A DNA stretch of 64,000 nucleotides, from NCBI GenBank assembly GCA_964019415.1, contig OZ025871.1, positions 8,790,213 to 8,854,212 of the forward strand, written 5' to 3'. The first letter of the stretch is position 1. Every line of letters begins with the position of its first letter. This DNA comes from Ianthella basta. Taxonomy: Eukaryota; Porifera; Demospongiae; Verongiida; Ianthellidae. The notes under the pieces were generated by a model. That model saw only the letters and a program-made list of their open reading frames with translations, made no database searches and had not been told where the DNA came from. This document shows, piece by piece, positions 30,247 to 41,989 of the stretch. The translations under genes were made by a program, and so were the position numbers.

Positions 30247-32270
30247 TCAGAGGGATGTCAAACTAAAGAAGGAGGCTGATTCTGACAAGTAGTTGAGGTG
30301 GTAGGCGCTCAAAATGTACTATTCCGCCGTAATACACATGCTAGGTGCCCTTCTAATTGAAGTGCCCCTTGGTCATTGCATATTTTTGGCTGTTCTAATT
30401 AGAAGCGCCTTTCAGTGCTGGAATTATTTTTAAGGTGCACCTATATTAGAAACTATACGGTATACCAAGAATATAGACACATCTGGATCCAGTCAAACTT
30501 TTCTTACTCTTTGTGCACCAACCGCTTATGCTGTTTTTTCTTGAGCTCTGGGAAGCTGAGTTGGTGGCTGTGGAAGGCTCAGGATCAACAACCATGGCCT
30601 TCCAAATGCATGTCTTTGTCTTCACTATTACATTCTTGCCAAGTCTCTTCAAACCACTACGAATAGTAGCATTTATACAGGTGTCCAGTCCACGTATGCC
30701 AAACATCTCCAAAGAGCAGCATCACTAAGTGTCTCATCCCCAAATTCACCATTTTATGGTCTGAGTGGAATATAGGTGCAAAAGCAGAACTGATAATGGT
30801 TTACGGTTTCCCGTGTGACTTTACCAGTGAAATGCTAACAACTAATCAAAAATATTCACGGATGAAGGAGGGATAATGACAAAAAAGCTAAGCAACAAAC
30901 GAAATTACTGTCATGTCTTCTATGCACCGTATACGCTGTGCATGCGGAGAGTCCTCTAGTATATATATGTGGCAGGCGCATTTAGGAACGATGAATTATT
31001 CTGGATCCAAAATTCTTCACAGGAAGTTGGCAAAAATTGTCGGTATATTTCCATTTGTAACTCAGAAGCTATTAGTCCGATCAAGTTGAAACATAGCCAC
31101 TTTGTGCAGTGAGGTGTGTTCTTGCTGCCAACATTAGAACCGTCAAAAAAGTCCTTCGTTTGGCAAAGTTATGGGCAAAGGTTCACTCATGATCGAGTAC
31201 GACGCGCGAAAATGAGTATCTGAGTATCTTTCAACAGCAGCACTGCCTACTTTGGAAGCACTTAAGCATGTAAGTTGCACAACTGCCTCGCTGGCACAAG
31301 CAAGGCTGCTATCCACACTGATACTGATGTACTTACAGAGGAGATTGAACAGCAGCCATGCCAAACAGCGGGCACTGTTGGAAGAAGACTACCTGGTCCC
31401 TATACAGGAGACGGCTGTGGATTGTGACCGACGTGATGCAGAATGGAGAAAGAGACAAGAGCATTGGCAGGTACCGTTCGTCGCTGATTGCTGGCTGTTA
31501 TCGTTCTTGCTGCTATTCTGGGCAGACTGTGTACGTACAGACCTTGCGAAGTTCTCGTTGCAGTTGCTTTGTCATCTTCTCAGTGTCCGCCCGGCCAATA
31601 TCGCTAGATTTTAAGAGTGTCTTCATCGTTGGGCACCAGGCTGGCCTCAGCACTTGTTATTCTTGTGCAGCAGAAAGGCCTTCATGAGCAGCAAGTTAAA
31701 CTTAGGGGGGCACAGTCCCTGTCGGAGCATATGCACGACGCTGCATTAAAACAGCACAACCAGAACTTCGCAAGGAAATAGATAAAGCCAGTACACATTC
31801 AAAATGATGCGCAAGAGCAGTGAGAGCGAAGGAACAGTCAAAACATAGTGTTGCACTTCCACTCCTCGAAAAGTATACACTCTAGTACATCATTTGTACG
31901 CGGTATAACGTATATTGATAATAGCTCTCCTATTGCACAATACATTATTTATATGTATTGCAACGTATCCCTATAATATAAATACTGTATTCTAAAATGG
32001 CCGTTTCGTCCAAAATACGTATTGACAAAAAGCATCGCAAATCGCCGCGTAGAAGTACAAGATGATCTTGAAACTCGGTGGAAAGTTAGATCTAGGTGTG
32101 ATCCTTCGGAAAATGTAAAAAGTGAATTTCGCCAAGATATGCCTAATTCGTCGTTTTTAACTGCGCCTGCGACATATATATTTCTCTACCATTCCACCCC
32201 CCTCACTTCGACTCCTCCCCATTCTCTCCTAGCCACCTTACCTTCACCTCACCTCCCCAAAACACGAGCA

Positions 32271-32277
32271 CACACAC

Positions 32278-32318
<41 letters not shown>
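32271..32318. repeat. (CA)n microsatellite
   Basis: About 24 CA units with one AAC interruption. Confidence 0.9.
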
Positions 32319-32319
<1 letters not shown>

Positions 32320-32459
32320 GGTCAGTTGGTTGATGCGCTGGTCAGATGGTACAACTTCCTTGTTCACCATGATGTATGGGAGGGGCTCAGGTTCACCACA
32401 AAAAGGAGTGGGAAAGAAGTAGTGCTACATTATACTTACACTAGAATTTTTTTTTCTAC

Positions 32460-32675
32460 AAAATAGTAAGATAATAGGGATGGCATAATAAGGACAAAAG
32501 CAAGTAAAGGCTGTTACACAGTGGAGCATTAACCATGGTCCCTACATGCAAGCATGTCACACCGTATAGTCCTGCACCCTTGATTGTAGGGACGATGGTT
32601 AATGTTCCACTGCCTAACAGCCTTTACTTGTTTCTGTCCCCTTTATGCCATCCCTGCATCCTTACTATTTTTGTA
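32460..32675. mobile_element. Foldback (long inverted repeat) element
   Basis: Two arms of about 85-90 bp face each other across a 40-bp loop. The left arm includes GGCATAATAAGGACAAAAGC, AAGTAAAGGCTGTTACACAG and GCATTAACCATGGTCCCTAC. The right arm carries their inverted, slightly diverged copies (TGTAGGGACGATGGTTAATG, CCTAACAGCCTTTACTTGTT). No coding. It fits a snap-back MITE. Confidence 0.75.
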
Positions 32676-33808
32676 CTATTTTTCTTATTTCTAGTTTCTG
32701 TAATTTTACAGTGTGTAGCTAGCTAAACTGTAGCTGTAACTTTGGCCAAGGCCAGTCATGTACGCAACTTGAAACGGCCACACAATGACATTGCTAAGCA
32801 ATTGAACTATTGTCCAATTACTTTGACTGATCAGCGTAGAGCAGTGTGAAGAGCTCTAGTTGTTCGCAGAGCAATGGGAAGGAGTCCATGGACACTTTGA
32901 ACAGCTGCTCACAATGGCAAAGTCTTGCCTGTTTCATCTGGTTTCAATTATGTCATCTGAAAATGGTGTCCATCCCCTTTGGCCATGCACCACGTTAGGA
33001 ATCCATAAACTGCACCTCCTACTCCTACCTATGAAGGAATACAACCAGGCAAAACTGGTGCAATATTGTGCTAGAAGCATTCTTCTGGTCCCTTTGGTTC
33101 ATGCGCTACTGCTATCAGAGAACTAGAAGAAGAAGATGACGAAACATGGAAAATGTCGAGGTAGTTTTCTGCAGGAGTGCACACGTTCACTTGGAAGTAA
33201 GGTTAGCCCTGCATAGTGTACAACCAACACTTCCTTATGGGTAGACTTTATCGCTAGTAGCGCTACTTTTTATCGGATGTCACGCTTGTGACGTCTATTT
33301 GGGAAAGTGCCTGGTTCAAAATGGCATCTCCATCTTAATGTATTGGGACGCTTCAATGAAACTAGCCAAACGGCAGTGGCAATAAACAATTGAAGGCTAT
33401 GGGTAGGCTTCTTTTAATGCATTGACAATGGCAGCGTACCTAAAGGCAACCTGGAGTGCACGTAAGAGAAAAAAGTCATAGGCTGCTCATACCCCATTTT
33501 GTCATATTATTCTAGTTCTCCTTCCCACCGAATATTTGCGTGCTCCTAGCGCACGACACAGGGCACCTATGGACCCAAGTCGTGTACGAGGGCTTACGTA
33601 CCTAGGTCAAGGACTAGGATCTGACCGCCGGTGGCAATCTGATAAGTACAGCGCTGCAGTGGGCAGGAAATTTGTCCTCCTTGTGTATTAAAAATACCCC
33701 AATGCTGTCATTTTGTTGTGCTGGTATACCGTACGGTACATGGCAGCCGCTTCATCTAAAAGTGGCGTAACTGTGCTCAATGCTCTCCACAATCTTCAGC
33801 TAATTTAA

Positions 33809-35312
33809 CCCTTTAACCGCGGATGACGCCAAAAGGTGTCATGAATGAGTTTGTGCATAACTGCGGATGACACCTTTTGGCGTCATATTGGACTCGCATG
33901 AACTTTGAGCAATATCTTAGTCGAGGAGCCTCCGAATAGAACGTTGCTTTCCGTGTACCCGAACCGGTGCAGGAGCTTTCCGCATGGGGATATGCCATCT
34001 GCTAGCAAGTTTGTTTATACAGCGTGATCCGTGCGGTTTTACCACATTCTTCGGCGTTACCGTGGTTACGCATGTGACCCCGCGTGACTTGCATGTGATT
34101 CGCATAACAAATTGTACAACAACGCGGGATTCATCGAACGAATCTGCTTCGATTGCGAAGGTAAACATTCCAGATGGCAGATAGACATTGCTGCGCTGCC
34201 TTGAAACGGCTACGCAGTCCTTACCCAAAACTCTACAAGTAAGTGTTACGACATTTCAGCACAGTGTCATGGGAAAGTCACGTGACAATAGCTGCCAGTG
34301 AAGATAACGAGTCTTCGCAGCAAATCTTCGCGTGGCAAGTGAGCTTGTGACATTGACGCACGGTGAAGATTGATTTTGAAAGACAAGAAAAAGATCTAAT
34401 TTTTCCATGTGAGCGCTTGCGATCAGATGAAGAGTTATAAGGTGCGCATTTTTTGGGGGGCGGGAGAAAAGTTACATTTATCGATGTAACTTTACAGCAG
34501 AATTAGTTAGGAAAAGCGCTCACATGTAAAAGGTAGAGTATTTGATTGTGTATCGGCTCATACCCTTCGTTTCAAATTCAGCCTCACTCTCACTTGCCAC
34601 CACGACGATTAGTGCTATTTTACCGTAGTTACTAACAACGCCATATCTTGGTCCAAAGAATGATTATTCTCAATTTGAAAGGACGCTATTGTAGCACAAA
34701 GATTGGAGTTCACATTGATGCCAAGCTTGCACAAATCGGGCTTGATCTGACAGAGAAATGAGAAGGAATACGGAAGCCAAATTTTCGACGTGCATGCGGT
34801 TACATTGTTTACATTGCCATAACTCACATGCATCTGTCAGCGCCATAACCTGGTCTCCAGGTTGCGCCTGTTGCACGCAAGCTGCTTCCGAACAGTACAC
34901 AAAATATTCGGGCATCTTCGTTGACGGAAGGTAAGCCAACTTAATATTCGCACTGATAACAATGCAGTGAAAGCGGCTACTACAATGAATACTTCAAATA
35001 ACTCTAAAATAGGATGGTTGAAGAGCCTTCAAGGTCCCGTTTGACTGGGCTGCAAGTCTTGGCTTTGCTGAATGAGGAAGAAGAAGGAATGGAGGACACC
35101 TTCTTCCGCAAAGATCCTCGGAAGGGCACAAGAACGATCAACGACCTTCCTGGAACATAGCTTCAGGCTGCAACTAATTCTTCACCGCCTCTCCAGGCAA
35201 GAGAAGGCTCCAGCAGGTGCGAACACGAGAGGCGCTAAATTTGCACGTGCGCTGCCATTTTAATTTTGCCACTCATGACAGCGCGCGCAATATAAACTCC
35301 GTGGCTAATGGG
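33809..35312. mobile_element. Long piggyBac-like non-autonomous element, 1.5 kb
   Basis: TTAA at 33805-33808 and 35313-35316; starts CCCTTTAACCGCGG and ends GTGGCTAATGGG. Just inside the left end, two 20-bp imperfect palindromes (ATGACGCCAAAAGGTGTCAT, ATGACACCTTTTGGCGTCAT) are spaced by about 25 bp. A short stretch near 34800-34840 (TTACATTGCCATAACTCACA) resembles the right end of the MITE at 60280, so another element may be nested. Open frames inside are short and unrecognised. Confidence 0.7.
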
Positions 35313-35405
35313 TTAAGGAAGGGGTGGTATCAATCTGGTGTAACCATAATCCTTTTGATATGCAAAAACTGTACAAACAAGTGTATAAAAATTTCTTTAG
35401 AATTA

Positions 35406-35972
35406 CCGTATCTGCTCTAAACATTTGTCATTCTAATTTTCGTCAGGAAAAAAAATATGCTGAAGTGCACTCTAATCGTGACGAATTTCCTGTCTCTCTA
35501 ATTTCCGCCATTGGCCTCTAATTTTTGTCATGAACAGGAAGCGTTCTAAATATTCGTCGGAAATGCCTGCAATATGGCTGCGACGGCCAAGGAACAAAAC
35601 CTAGGAACTAAGCCAACAACGCTCGCTGTTGTCTTTGTCATTCTGGCATTGTTCCGTTCGTTTATAAGCCTTTTCGATGCTGTGTACGTCGTTCATTTTC
35701 CTTTTGGTGCGACAATGGAGTTCGTCTCCAGATCCTGTTCGTTCGGACAGTAGCCTCGCACTGCTGTTCGCACGGTGATTGTGAAAGTGGCCATTTCAGC
35801 AAGGAACGCCCATACTGAAAAGCTCTCTAATGTTTCGCCTTCACTCTAATGTTTTGTCCGGAAACTCTAAATATTCGTCACCTTCGACAGTCTTCTCCAT
35901 TCCAGCTCTAATTGCCTCAAAAGACAAAATTTTCGCTGCACTAGGGGGGACAAATTTTTAGAGCGGATACGG
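35406..35972 (-). mobile_element. TA-target MITE, deleted derivative (copy 2)
   Basis: 567 bp between TA duplications (35404-35405, 35973-35974), with inverted ends CCGTATCTGCTCTAAACATT and CCGTATCCGCTCTAAAAATT. It is the reverse-oriented relative of 20736-21638 and lacks its 327-bp HIRAN-like interior at the same junction (GAGGCTAC next to TGTCCGAACG) as the copy at 51881. Confidence 0.9.
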
Positions 35973-35975
35973 TAA

Positions 35976-36236
35976 AAAGAATTTAGGAATGGCCAGCAGA
36001 AAAGCATAGAAACAAGCAACAGTAACTAAACACCATGATGAACCACATTGCCGTGAAGCTTGCTATGCATTCCTAATTTCCTTGTAGCTACATAGGACTG
36101 GGTAGTTAGACATTTGGGTCCATGTAGCTGTACAAGGAAATTAGGAATGCTAGCAAACTTCACGGCAATGTGGTTCATCATGGTGTTGTGTTACTGTTGC
36201 TTGTTTCTATGTTGGCCATTCCTAAATTCCTCTTAA
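35976..36236. mobile_element. Foldback element with ~115-bp arms
   Basis: An almost complete palindrome. The left arm runs AAGAATTTAGGAATGGCC, AAAGCATAGAAACAAGCAAC, CACCATGATGAACCACATTG, CCGTGAAGCTTGCTATGCAT. The right arm is its inverse with a few changes (CAAACTTCACGGCAATGTGG, TTCATCATGGTGTTGTG). The loop is about 45 bp. It starts directly where the TA-target MITE ends. Confidence 0.85.
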
Positions 36237-38196
36237 TTTTAAAGGAATTTCTATATACTTGCTTGTATTACAGCATACAAACAACCACCACCTACATAGG
36301 ACTACCATGCTGTCTGATACACGTACAAACACTATCTGACACACATCACAATTACATGCCTTGTGCACTAAGAATTTGGCAATTAGTTACGTATTCAAGT
36401 GTAATGCCAGCTCAAACTTACAATACCAACCATTCCCAACACCACCTTCTCCAATCTAATCATCCAAGCCAGAGTCTGTTCCAATTCATTAAACTTCAGT
36501 TCGTCTTCTCCCACTCCATCCTACATGATGAAGCAACTCTGGTCAGAAGCATGCTACAGACACAAAATGCACTATCGCCACCAGCAACCTGGCAGCACCC
36601 TTTCAATGGGCAGCAGTAGGAGTGGGCCAAACTGGAAGTACATGTGAATGCAGTGAACAGTGAACAAACATGAATTTAAGAAAAGAGACTCCTGAGACAC
36701 TACAGTGTAGAAGGTTGGTAGGCGTAAAATCTAGTGATTAGCTTTTTCAACTTAGCCCGGCCTGTCCGTTACAGTGGCCAACTGTAATTAACTGACCGTT
36801 CAAACATGTATAACTCACACTTGATAATTAATGAACAGCGTAGGCATGAGAGTCTCCTAGGGAGGCTCTGCTGCAATCATCTCTCATGCACATACCCTTT
36901 GGGGCTGCAACCCACTCACCTTTTCAGGTGACTATTACTGCCAATGTGAGTAAACGTTTTGCTATCAGTGCCATTATCCAGTGTTTCCCCCGGAAAAGGA
37001 ATAAGGGGGGTAGAGAAGGGACAGAATGTTTGTATATTATGTGTGGTATAATTCTTTGCTTTTTCCGCCATCTTCTCATCATGTGGATATTACATCATGC
37101 CCCTTTTAGCTCAAAAATAGCCACCTCAGTCGTTTTCTTAAAAATGAATAAGAATTAGTTGTTTTCTTTCACCAATGCTTTCAAGTTTACAGGTAAGTAC
37201 ACCTTGGCATAAGCTTAGTAGAGACCTATCTAAATAGAATATATCAGTATAGTTATACTGAAGATGAGAATAAGCTCTAGTTTGTACTTAGAAATTATCA
37301 GTACTTATAAAAAGAAAGGGGGCCCTGGTACCCCCATTTAGAGGAAGCATTGCTTTAGCTGTTACATATCTGTATACATCTGCTACTGAACTACCCCCAA
37401 AATGTGAGGTAATCTTACACATGCCACAATACAGAACAACAGAACAATAATTCCTAGGCAAGTTTCTATGTTATAATATCCATAATTAAACACTGTCAAA
37501 TAGAGATTAGTACAAAGATTATAGTGCATCCAGTGGCGTAGCACCACGTTTTTCAGTGGTCCGGCTAGTCACCAATATTTTTAGCAATCTAATCAATATA
37601 GCTAATATCCTTGATTTCAAATGGATATGTTTGCTCCCCAAGGAAATGGCACAGTACAGCCCCATCTATGTGATACGGGCAGTGTGCAGGGCTGTAGCAA
37701 ATTTGTGAAGTGGAATGTAGGGATGTCTTCTCGAGCGTAGTGAGTGAAAAATGTTTGTACCCATACCCTTTTATCGATGCTGACAACAGCCATTTTAGAC
37801 AGGTCGAATGACGTCATATGATATAATGCAACAATGGCTGCAGCATCTATTAGCATGCATGGTATTATGTGAGAGTCGCCAGTAGAAATCAAAGATTAGC
37901 GCAAATCGTTATAATACAAAAATGGCCGTCAAAAATTGGTAAAATTGAAGGGGCAGAAAGTGCCACTGAATAATTTTTTACTGACCGTTGAAGTGAATGC
38001 GCTTGGATAAGGCATGCTTTGTGTATTATTTAAACAGTCGTTCGCCTTTTGACTGCAAAAGTCGCTCGTGGTTTCATATTTTCCAAGACCTTTTGAACAA
38101 TGTTGACTGGAACATTCGGCTACTGTAACACGAACATCTCTCTGATGGATTCATCCTCACTACAGTAGAGGACTTCCATAGTTATAGCTCCATTAA
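36237..38196. other. AT-rich spacer, no gene supported
   Basis: The open frame 36170-36619 begins inside the foldback arm and has no recognised domain. The segment 37380-37530 is a diverged duplicate of 43860-43995, the DNA flanking the LRR exons. A minus frame at 37617-37892 is unrecognised. Confidence 0.4.
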
Positions 38197-38821
38197 CCCA
38201 TTAGGGCCCAAAGACGCAAATTTGCGTCAAGTATTTGTATGTGCTTAAGGCCCAATGATGCAGATTTGCGTCAAGACGAACTTTCCTTTCGTTTGGCTGC
38301 CAAGAACGGAGGAATGGTACTTTTCACAGCAGTCATTTGGCCATCATTTCAGACTCTCGATGTCGCTTTCTGGTCATTCTTGTGCTGCGCAATCAAGCGC
38401 CGAACGTTTTGCGAAGTTACGCACAATTTTTGGTGTGTGACAAGAAAGCTACCACGTACCACGTAGCGACAAGAACGAATGCAGTCGGCTGTTGAACAAA
38501 TAGTCCAGCAGCTAGAGTGGCTCCTAGATCTTTTTCTGGGTCATAGAAGTGCCAGGGAGCAAGTAAAATACAAGCGTTCGCTTACCGTTCTCATATTCTT
38601 TGGCTCCACACGCTCGCTAAGAATCTAGAGCTGGACCACGAACATCCCATAGCCTTTCTAAGAAACAGCACCATGGAATGCAACACCCAATGTCAACATT
38701 TTCAGCGAAGAAAGCCAGGAAAGCCACGGAAAAGCTAGAGTACGGGGCTTGTACGTAGCCGCCATTTTTAGGTTGGGCTCACGGTAAACGAGCGCGAAGT
38801 TCGAAATTGGGTCGTAATGGG
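38197..38821. mobile_element. Non-autonomous piggyBac-like element, 625 bp
   Basis: TTAA at 38193-38196 and 38822-38825; starts CCCATTAGGGCCC and ends GTAATGGG. Near the left end stand the palindrome GACGCAAATTTGCGTC and, about 35 bp on, a second imperfect one (GATGCAGATTTGCGTC). It is a close sibling of 40006-40619. Confidence 0.85.
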
Positions 38822-39366
38822 TTAAACATCAATACGGTACAAAATGAGACTGAATTAGTCAGTAGTTAAGGTGGAGCGGCCATTTTTAATTGCCATTTGG
38901 TAGCCTGGCCATGTAAATAAAATGGTGAGTCGTCTACATTCAACTGACGATTTCTCGGCAACAGAAGCTCAGGTGCATCTCAAACTTGCTAAACATTCTA
39001 AGAAGACATGTGGCTACCTAAATCCTGGAGAATCTACAAATCGCCAAAATGCGCTAATCTTCAATTTCTACTGGCGACTGTCACATATAGCCTTTGAAGC
39101 AATGCATTACTACACTGTTGTCCTTTTAGTTGGAACCTATAATCAAGTAAGTTTACCGAAGCTACTGTGTGACTTTTGGCTTATGGTTAGACCCCTCCGC
39201 CCCCAAGCCTGGAAGTGTGTGTAAACTGGCCAGCTTTGAACTTTAGAAGATAGAACATTCGTTTCTGGTCTGGAGCAAAAGCTGTAGCCAAACCAGCTAG
39301 ACCAGCCGGACCGGGTGCTATGCCTATGGCATCCCAAGCCACACTGTACATGTACACGCACTGTAC

Positions 39367-39854
39367 CTCTTGTGCGGAAGGGATGGAAAGACACTCCAGT
39401 TCTTTCACTTCACTAAAGAAGGACAACAACTTTATGAAGACATCCGCTGGAACACTACGCAGAGTAAGACGATGTACACTCCCTTGATCACCTGCAGGTA
39501 CTGGGCAGGGAAAGAAGTGTAGAGTTGAACATGTAAGTACAATACATATGTATACATACTTAACTTCACATATGTTCTCAGTATTGCTCGTTACACACTA
39601 TACACTACATCGACACAATATGTGACTGACAAGAATGGCACCAACCTACCATTATCAGCACTACACCAGGACTCTTGGCTAAAGTAGAGATCCACTTCTG
39701 ATAATGATTTGTTTTCTCTGAATCCAAGGAGAAGGTGATAACAGAACTGCTTGGGTAGAGCCACACTACGATCACCACTCAGTGTCAGCTTGTTCAAGGT
39801 CTTGTTTCCTGAGAGTGACTTTTCCATTTCCATCAGGACCTCAGAGTCCATTGC
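39367..39854 (-). CDS. LRR exon pair of an NLR-like gene, copy A
   Basis: Two exons on the minus strand, 39650-39854 (205 bp) and 39367-39500 (134 bp), with clean acceptors (CCACAG, GCCCAG) and donors (GTAGGT, GTACAG). Together they make a 113-codon module that starts and ends in phase 0. The sequence carries leucine-rich repeats of ribonuclease-inhibitor/NLR style: MEKSLSGNKTLNKLTLSGDR, FRENKSLSEVDLYFS, SVHRLTLRSVPADVFIKLLS and VKELECLSIP. Such repeats sense ligands in NACHT-LRR proteins, which are numerous in sponges, but no NACHT or death-fold domain is in this window, so the NLR link is inferred from repeat style. The frame reads on past the last donor into unrelated sequence. Confidence 0.65.
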
Positions 39855-40005
39855 CTGTGGAATAAGACATCAACATTGTCCATCACGCAGTGGGATGGGG
39901 ACAAACACCATCTGACACTGTCACTATTGTTTACTATCAGTGGGCGTTATCTAAGCTGTCATACACAATTAACATATAACACTTTGTATTGTATTGTATG
40001 ATTAA

Positions 40006-40619
40006 CCCATTAGGGCCCAAAGACGCAAATTTGCGTCAAATATTTGTATGCGCTTAAGGCCCAATGACGCAGATTTGCGTTAAGACGAACTTTCCCTTCG
40101 TTTGGCTGCCAAGAACGGAGGAATGGTACGAACTTTTCACAGCACGCCTAGTAGTCGTTTGGCCAGCATTTTGGACTCTCGCCGTCTCTTCTGGTCATTC
40201 TTGCGCCGCGCAATCAAGCGCCGAACGTCTTGCGAAGTTAAGCACCATTTTGGTGTGTGACCAGAAAGTTACCACGTACCACGTAGCAACAAGAACGAAT
40301 GCAGTCGGCTGTTGAACAAATAGTCCAGCAGCTAGAGCGGCTCCTAGGTTCTTTCTGGGTCACAGAAGTGCCAGCAAGTAAAATACAAGCGTTCACTTAC
40401 CGTTCTCGTCTTCTTCGGCTGCACACGCTTGCGAAGAATCTAGAGCTAGGCCTTTCTAAGAAACAGCACCATGGAATGCGACACCCAATGTCAACATTTT
40501 GCGCAAGGAAAGCCAGGAAAGCCACGGAATAGCAAAAGTACGGGGCTTGTACGTAGCCGCCATTTTTAAGTTGGGCTCACAGTACACGAGCGTGAAGTTT
40601 GAAATTGGGTCCTAACGGG
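40006..40619. mobile_element. Non-autonomous piggyBac-like element, 614 bp
   Basis: TTAA at 40002-40005 and 40620-40623; starts CCCATTAGGGCCCAAAGACG and ends CCTAACGGG. It shares most of its length with 38197-38821, including the pair of GACGCAAATTTGCGTC-like palindromes, and lies in the intron between the LRR exon pairs. Confidence 0.85.
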
Positions 40620-40881
40620 TTAATGGTTGACCATTCAGCACAAGGCTGGTATAAATGGGTGACCTATACAATTTGTGAGAAAAATAGAAAAAAGACATTA
40701 AGTGAACATAAACTGAGTGATACAATAGTAAGCATACAGTACCATAATATGTAATAACAGTATGGGGGGTAAAATATTATGTAATACACAAACATGAAAC
40801 ATGGACAAAATGATTAAATTATTAAAGAATGAACAATGTAATTGGAATAAAGGAAACTAAATAACAATTCAACTTAATTAA

Positions 40882-41120
40882 CCCTATAGCACCCATGTTT
40901 AAAATTCGCGCCAACCCCCCCACGCCCAAGTTAAAATGGCAGCGCACGTGAGGAATACGAAGCGCCATGTGCTAACTCTTTCTAGGCTTTTCTCTCGGCT
41001 GAAACGGTGATGATGAGCAGTTCACTGCCTGAAGCTGTTACACAGGTGGATTGTTGGTCACACTCAGCCCTTCTCCAGTGTACACAGCCGCGCGAGGATG
41101 AAGACGACGATATGGGTGAG
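40882..41120. mobile_element. Partial piggyBac-like element
   Basis: TTAA (40878-40881) followed by CCCTATAGCACCCATG and then GTTTAAAATTCGCGCC, also found in 2268-2758. No matching right end was seen, so it is a truncated copy; the right border given is approximate. Confidence 0.5.
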
Positions 41121-41989
41121 TGGCTACGCACATTCAGCGTGCACTTTCTTAGAACTACTGCATTCGTTCAGAAATATCTAGCTCTACTATAGCAATATGT
41201 TCCTACTCTATTCAGCAATGATTGTACAGGTGTAGATTAACACAATGGCATTCTAGGGTGTTGTACAAATGCGTTCCTCTCAGTGTACTAGAATGTGGTA
41301 TCTCACATCTTAGAACCAGGAAGTAAATCGTTGAGTAGTGTGGTACATGCCATGTATATCTGTAGTTCAGAGCAAACTGTTTACTGGTTGTGGTGTAGTT
41401 GTCATGTGATGGCTCAGTTGTGTTGCTTCCAAAAGCAGTCACTGTGTTCTTCACCGGTATGGCAGAGGTATTGCTTCAATGGTCTTCAATAGGGCTGTCA
41501 TGCTGTAAAAGTTGCCACCGCCGAAATGGTTCCACCGGGCCAAAAAACGGCAGAAAATGGCTGCCGTAATGGTTCTGCCGTAGTGACAAAGTCCCTTTTG
41601 TCTCCCAATATTCGTTGTTGTGGTGGATCTTGAGCGCGCAGTGAAGACATGTCAGCTGAAATTGTCTATTCATTGAACAAAATCATCCACTCATCGAACG
41701 AAATCGCCTATAAATAGAACCAAAGCACCCATCTAACGAACAAAATCGCCGTTTCATTGAACGGAACATGTTATCCTGGATTGAGAATGCGTCCCAATTT
41801 GGGAAAGACGTCAGGGTACAAGTACACGACGAATCTGACCGTCTATCCGCGCTGGCGCTGGTGATTTAGCAGAGGGGGAACCATTTCCGTTGCTGTTTCA
41901 GTTCCGCGGGGGCCTAATTATGGGGGGAAGGGGGGGGGGGGCAAATTTGGCATGACAGGACATCTTGAGTGCAGTGCTTAGGTTTGAAT

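Larger units (their letters stand above)
30247..33808. other. Repeat-rich spacer, no gene supported
   Basis: Frames at 30446-30712 (-) and 31252-31687 (+) are open but match no family I know and lack consistent splice signals. The stretch holds a foldback element (32460-32675), a CA microsatellite (32271-32318) and GC-poor filler. The segment at 30310-30450 has several CTAATTAGAAGCGCC-like motifs in both orientations, perhaps a small decayed MITE. Confidence 0.4.

Noticed and set aside
31252-31687. Overlapping 120- and 109-residue plus ORFs
   Set aside because: Two frames open over the same DNA, no domain recognised and no consistent splice signals; kept only as a note in the spacer entry.
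41494-41960. Possible element with CTGTCATGC / GCATGACAG ends
   Set aside because: Only about 9 bp of inverted match and no target duplication; could be chance.
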